Source of the DNA: an uncultured Collinsella sp.
Lineage (GTDB): Bacteria > Actinomycetota > Coriobacteriia > Coriobacteriales > Coriobacteriaceae
Assembly (NCBI GenBank): GCA_900764415.1
Contig: CAAFOA010000326.1
Coordinates: 1-8,280, forward strand
Reading direction: 5' to 3'
DNA length: 8,280 bases
Position numbers and translations under genes: made by a program. The notes beneath the pieces are model-generated. The model was not told the DNA's origin and ran no database searches. It saw only the letters and a list, made by a program, of their open reading frames with translations. Shown here one piece after another: positions 5,573 to 8,280 of the stretch (positions within the stretch are counted from its first letter, which is position 1; each line of letters begins with the position of its first letter).

Positions 5573-7519
5573 CTAATTCTTATCGGAGGCTTCGGCCTCG
5601 GCGGACTGTTCGGCGGTATTCTCGGAATCCGATTCGGAGGTCGAACCCTGGTCGGTGTTATTGCGGATCGTTTGCGCGTCGATCACCTGACGGGTCTGCT
5701 CCTCGTCGATCTGATGGCGGTACTTGGAGATGGTGTCCTGTGCGTCGTCGATGCTCGTCTGCTGAATACCTGCCTTAAGGCGATTTTGTGTGTCTTCGGG
5801 CAGGTCGGACAGTTTGATGGTGGTCGTGCTGTCGAGCCAGTGCAGCTTAAGGCCGAGCGGCTTGCCGGGAATGCCCCGGTAGACCGCGACGGTGTCCTTG
5901 TAGGTGCCCAGGTAGTACGAGCCGGTGATGCCTGCGTAGGCCCAGATGGCTGCCGCCAGCACAAAAGCGATGCCCAGTACGGTGGCAATGGTGATGTTGC
6001 GGCGGCGGACGCGCTTTGCCTCGCGCATGACGCCATCGTCGACCAGGTCAACGACAAGCACGGTGACGTTGTCATGCCCGCCGGCGACCAGTGCCGCGTC
6101 AACAAGGTTGTCGACGCAAATCTGCGCGGTCGAGGACTGCGTGGCGATGTTTTCGATATCGCTATCGGGAATCATGCTCGAAAGACCGTCCGAGCACAGG
6201 ATCAGGCGGTCGCCTTCCTCGATATGCAGGGTAAAGTGGTCGGCATACATTGCGGGATCCGAGCCCAGCGCGCGGGTGATGACCGAGCGGTTGGGGTGGA
6301 CGCGAGCCTCGTCTGCCGTAATCTCGCCGGCGTCCACGAGCTCCTCCACATAGGAGTGGTCGCGGGTCACGCGGATGAGCGTGCCCTCGTGGAGCAGATA
6401 GGCGCGCGAGTCGCCCACGTGGGCGATAGCGAGCATGTCGTTTTCGATATAGGCGCAGGTTGCCGTGCAGCCCATGCCGGGCTTGCCAAGCCCGTTGAGC
6501 GCAGCCTCGATGACCGCGGCGTTTGCAGCTTCGACGGCGGCCGCCAGTCGTGCGGCGTCGGCTGCCTGCGGCGCTGTCTTGGCAATGGTCTCGACGGCGA
6601 TGGAGGAGGCTACCTCACCGGCGGCGTGGCCGCCCATGCCGTCGCATACGCAAAAGAGCGGCGATTGCACCAGATAGGAGTCTTCGTTATGCGGGCGCAC
6701 ACAGCCAACATCGGAGCGGGCGCCCCACATGAGCTGCGTGGTCGTGCCGGCGTCGTAGGTCGAGTCAGTCTCGACGCGCTCGTCGGTCAGCGGCTCAAAA
6801 CTCATGGTCGAGCCGGGGTCCTTAAGCTTGGCCTCCACGGCGGCAACGTCAATCTCGGCCGTATCGCCGGGCGAGACGGTGTCGGCATCGTTGCTCGGGT
6901 CGTTGACGTTGGGCGTGGCGGGCTCTTCGGTTGTACGGTCGACAGGCTCGTCGTCTTGCGGGGCGACGGCTGCAGACTCGGGCGTCGCGAAGTGCGCGGG
7001 CGCGGGCGTGCCGTGGGATTGGGAGACATCCTCCGTCGTTGCTGCGGGTACGTCTTCGGTTACAGACTGCATGGCTTCGGGCGCCGATGCGTCCGCGGGG
7101 GAGGGCGCCGCCGCGGGTTCCGGTGCAGATGCGGACTCGGGTGCTGCGGCGGGTGCCGGCGCTACGGGAAACACCGGTGCCGCGGGCTCGGGAGCCGCAA
7201 ATACCGCGGAGCTCTCGGTAATCGCCGTGGCGACGGGTTCGGCAAAGTGAGCCGACGCGGGCATGTCTTGCGGGGCCGCGGGCTGCTCGGTAGCGGCGTG
7301 CACGCCGATGGGGGTGTTACCGCCGTCAGCGTTGTCCTCGGTATCCTCGTCGTCGGTCAGCGTCGGATATTCTTGCGTTACATGCGAAAGAGGCAGGGAG
7401 AACACAGTGTCCTCGGGCTCCACGGGCGCATGGCCCGCCGGGGCGGCATGAGCCGGCGCGGTCGCGGGGGCGGCCGACGTCTCTGGCATGGTTGCGGACT
7501 TGTTCTCCTCGTCGATCAT
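5573..7519 (-). CDS. pstP: PP2C-family Ser/Thr protein phosphatase PstP with long N-terminal extension
   Basis: This 648-residue enzyme removes phosphate from PknB and its substrates in a metal-dependent PP2C reaction. Residues about 263-495 form the catalytic domain: RPHNED (275-280), DGMGGH (293-298), GDSRAYL (369-375), SDG (443-445) and GGHDNVTV (480-487), supplying the Asp residues that bind the metal pair. A basic stretch (about 500-508) and one membrane helix (about 509-532) follow. The outer domain of about 115 residues ends in a Ser/Glu-rich acidic tail. Residues 1-260 are unusual: low-complexity, rich in Ala, Pro, Glu and Thr, probably disordered and cytoplasmic; family members usually begin close to the phosphatase domain. 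The ATG start overlaps the fhaB stop by four bases (ATGA) with AAGGTG upstream, indicating translational coupling. An internal ATG at 6805, with AAGGA 13 nt upstream, could give a form lacking most of the extension, but the coupling favours the long one. Confidence 0.95.
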   Translation of the reverse strand: MIDEENKSATMPETSAAPATAPAHAAPAGHAPVEPEDTVFSLPLSHVTQEYPTLTDDEDTEDNADGGNTPIGVHAATEQPAAPQDMPASAHFAEPVATAITESSAVFAAPEPAAPVFPVAPAPAAAPESASAPEPAAAPSPADASAPEAMQSVTEDVPAATTEDVSQSHGTPAPAHFATPESAAVAPQDDEPVDRTTEEPATPNVNDPSNDADTVSPGDTAEIDVAAVEAKLKDPGSTMSFEPLTDERVETDSTYDAGTTTQLMWGARSDVGCVRPHNEDSYLVQSPLFCVCDGMGGHAAGEVASSIAVETIAKTAPQAADAARLAAAVEAANAAVIEAALNGLGKPGMGCTATCAYIENDMLAIAHVGDSRAYLLHEGTLIRVTRDHSYVEELVDAGEITADEARVHPNRSVITRALGSDPAMYADHFTLHIEEGDRLILCSDGLSSMIPDSDIENIATQSSTAQICVDNLVDAALVAGGHDNVTVLVVDLVDDGVMREAKRVRRRNITIATVLGIAFVLAAAIWAYAGITGSYYLGTYKDTVAVYRGIPGKPLGLKLHWLDSTTTIKLSDLPEDTQNRLKAGIQQTSIDDAQDTISKYRHQIDEEQTRQVIDAQTIRNNTDQGSTSESDSENTAEQSAEAEASDKN

Positions 7520-7932
7520 CGACGGTTCACCTTCATGACCACGTCGCCAATCTGGACTTCGTCGCCCTCGCGCAGCGTTGCGGGTTCCACCAGCTGGCGG
7601 CCGTTGACGAGCGTGCCGTTAAGCGAGTTGAGGTCCTCGATAATAAGTGCCGGACCCTGCAGCGAAAAACGCGCATGCGAGGCCGAGACAAACGGTTCGT
7701 TGATGCAGATGTCCGACGACGGCGAACGGCCGACGATGACGGGGCCGAGCATATCCACGTGGATGCCGCGGATGCCGCGCGGGCCCTTGTCCACATCGAT
7801 CGTCCAGATGGCCGAGTCGCGGCGCTGGCCGCGGACGAGCCCCACGCCGGTCTTCATGACGGCAAACAGGAAGATATAAAGCAGGACGACCAGGACGATG
7901 CGGCCTGCAAACAGGACGATATCGATGTTCAT
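7516..7932 (-). CDS. fhaB: membrane-anchored FHA-domain protein FhaB
   Basis: This 138-residue protein binds phosphothreonine peptides made by PknB. In mycobacteria the equivalent protein (FhaB/FipA) links kinase signalling to division proteins. One N-terminal membrane helix (about residues 5-27) anchors it. The FHA domain (about 55-135) shows the conserved GRS (68-70), SASHA (83-87, with Ser83 and His86) and N-x-x-NGT (102, 105-107) positions needed for phosphothreonine reading. The length equals the usual size of the family. ATG at 7932 lies 6 nt after the fhaA stop; the ribosome site is weak (AGGGGA about 10 nt upstream), so coupling to fhaA translation is likely. Its stop codon overlaps the pstP start. 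All recognition residues are present, so it should bind ligand. Confidence 0.93.
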   Translation of the reverse strand: MNIDIVLFAGRIVLVVLLYIFLFAVMKTGVGLVRGQRRDSAIWTIDVDKGPRGIRGIHVDMLGPVIVGRSPSSDICINEPFVSASHARFSLQGPALIIEDLNSLNGTLVNGRQLVEPATLREGDEVQIGDVVMKVNRR

Positions 7933-7938
7933 AAGCGA

Positions 7939-8280
7939 CTATCCCCTAAATTCGAACGTGCTCAGGCCAAACGTCAGCAGGTCGCCGTTGCGCAGCGGGC
8001 AGCGCGTGATGCGACGGTTGTTGACGAGCGTGCCGTTGGTGGAGTTGAGGTCCTCGATCGACCAGTCCGAGCCGGTAAAGGTGAGCTGGGCATGACGGCG
8101 CGACACGTTGGGGTCGCGCAGGGCGATGTCGGAAACCGAGCGCTCGCGACCAATGGTCACCTGTGCGGAGGTGATGGCGTGGCTCTCGCCGCTCACGACG
8201 TCGACGAGCTGGGCGAGCGGACGCTGCGGGGCGCGAGAGCTTGCCATGTTGGAGGCGATGCTGGCTGCGGCGCCAAGGCC
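7939..8280 (-). CDS. fhaA: FHA-domain protein FhaA, C-terminal part (5' end outside the window)
   Basis: The frame is open to the right edge, giving the last 113 residues. An ATG at 8247 exists in frame but has no ribosome site, and the coding frame continues above it, so this is read as the end of a longer protein. Visible residues about 25-113 are an FHA phosphothreonine-reading domain with GRE, VSRRHA and NSTNGT. In actinobacterial FhaA the FHA domain is C-terminal and follows a DUF3662 domain, which would lie outside this window. In mycobacteria FhaA binds the phosphorylated MviN pseudokinase and helps control lipid II export. It is the first visible gene of the operon, 6 nt before fhaB. 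The identification rests on the domain and its position upstream of fhaB and pstP. Confidence 0.85.
   Translation of the reverse strand, partial: GLGAAASIASNMASSRAPQRPLAQLVDVVSGESHAITSAQVTIGRERSVSDIALRDPNVSRRHAQLTFTGSDWSIEDLNSTNGTLVNNRRITRCPLRNGDLLTFGLSTFEFRG

Noticed and set aside
5207..7879. 890-residue open frame on the plus strand opposite pstP and the end of the SEDS gene
   Set aside because: It is antisense to three well-supported genes, has no family motif, is Gly/Arg/Val-rich as expected for the complement of Ala/Pro-rich coding DNA at high GC, and lacks a ribosome site at its start.

Overview
The window suggests a high-GC Gram-positive bacterium of the phylum Actinomycetota. Gene content and order are those of the actinobacterial cell-wall and Ser/Thr-kinase locus (in Mycobacterium tuberculosis: fhaA, fhaB, pstP, rodA, pbpA, pknA, pknB). 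The fused rodA-pbpA gene, the absence of pknA and the compact layout make a Coriobacteriia member (Collinsella-like) my best guess. That placement is inferred from gene architecture, not from a database search.

Layout. From about 8280 down to 616 lies a minus-strand operon that enters from beyond the right edge: the C-terminal part of fhaA (FHA domain), fhaB (membrane-anchored FHA protein), pstP (PP2C phosphatase with an unusual N-terminal extension), one gene encoding a SEDS glycosyltransferase (RodA/FtsW type) fused to a class B penicillin-binding protein, and pknB (Ser/Thr kinase with four PASTA-like repeats). Spacing is tight (6 nt, a 4-nt ATGA overlap, 16 nt) until a 129-nt gap between the fusion gene and the pknB ribosome site. 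A 14-bp perfect hairpin about 50 nt past pknB closes the operon.

How the genes work together (established for the family, inferred here). PknB senses peptidoglycan or lipid II fragments through its extracellular PASTA repeats and phosphorylates cytoplasmic targets on threonine. PstP reverses this. FhaA and FhaB carry FHA domains that read phosphothreonine and recruit wall-synthesis and division proteins. The SEDS-PBP fusion polymerises and cross-links septal or lateral wall peptidoglycan.

The leftmost 600 bases are the least ordinary part. They hold an intrinsic terminator-like hairpin at the edge, a probable small gene for a 49-residue membrane peptide with a very basic tail (TTG start), and a terminator facing both ways. 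Facing the small gene on the minus strand is a candidate small RNA of about 95 nt with its own promoter-like sequence, a two-tier hairpin starting at the predicted transcription start, and the shared terminator with a good U-tract in that direction. The 5' regions of the small gene and of the candidate RNA carry the same two 12-nt blocks, in opposite orientation, differing only in the insert between them (1 versus 15 nt).
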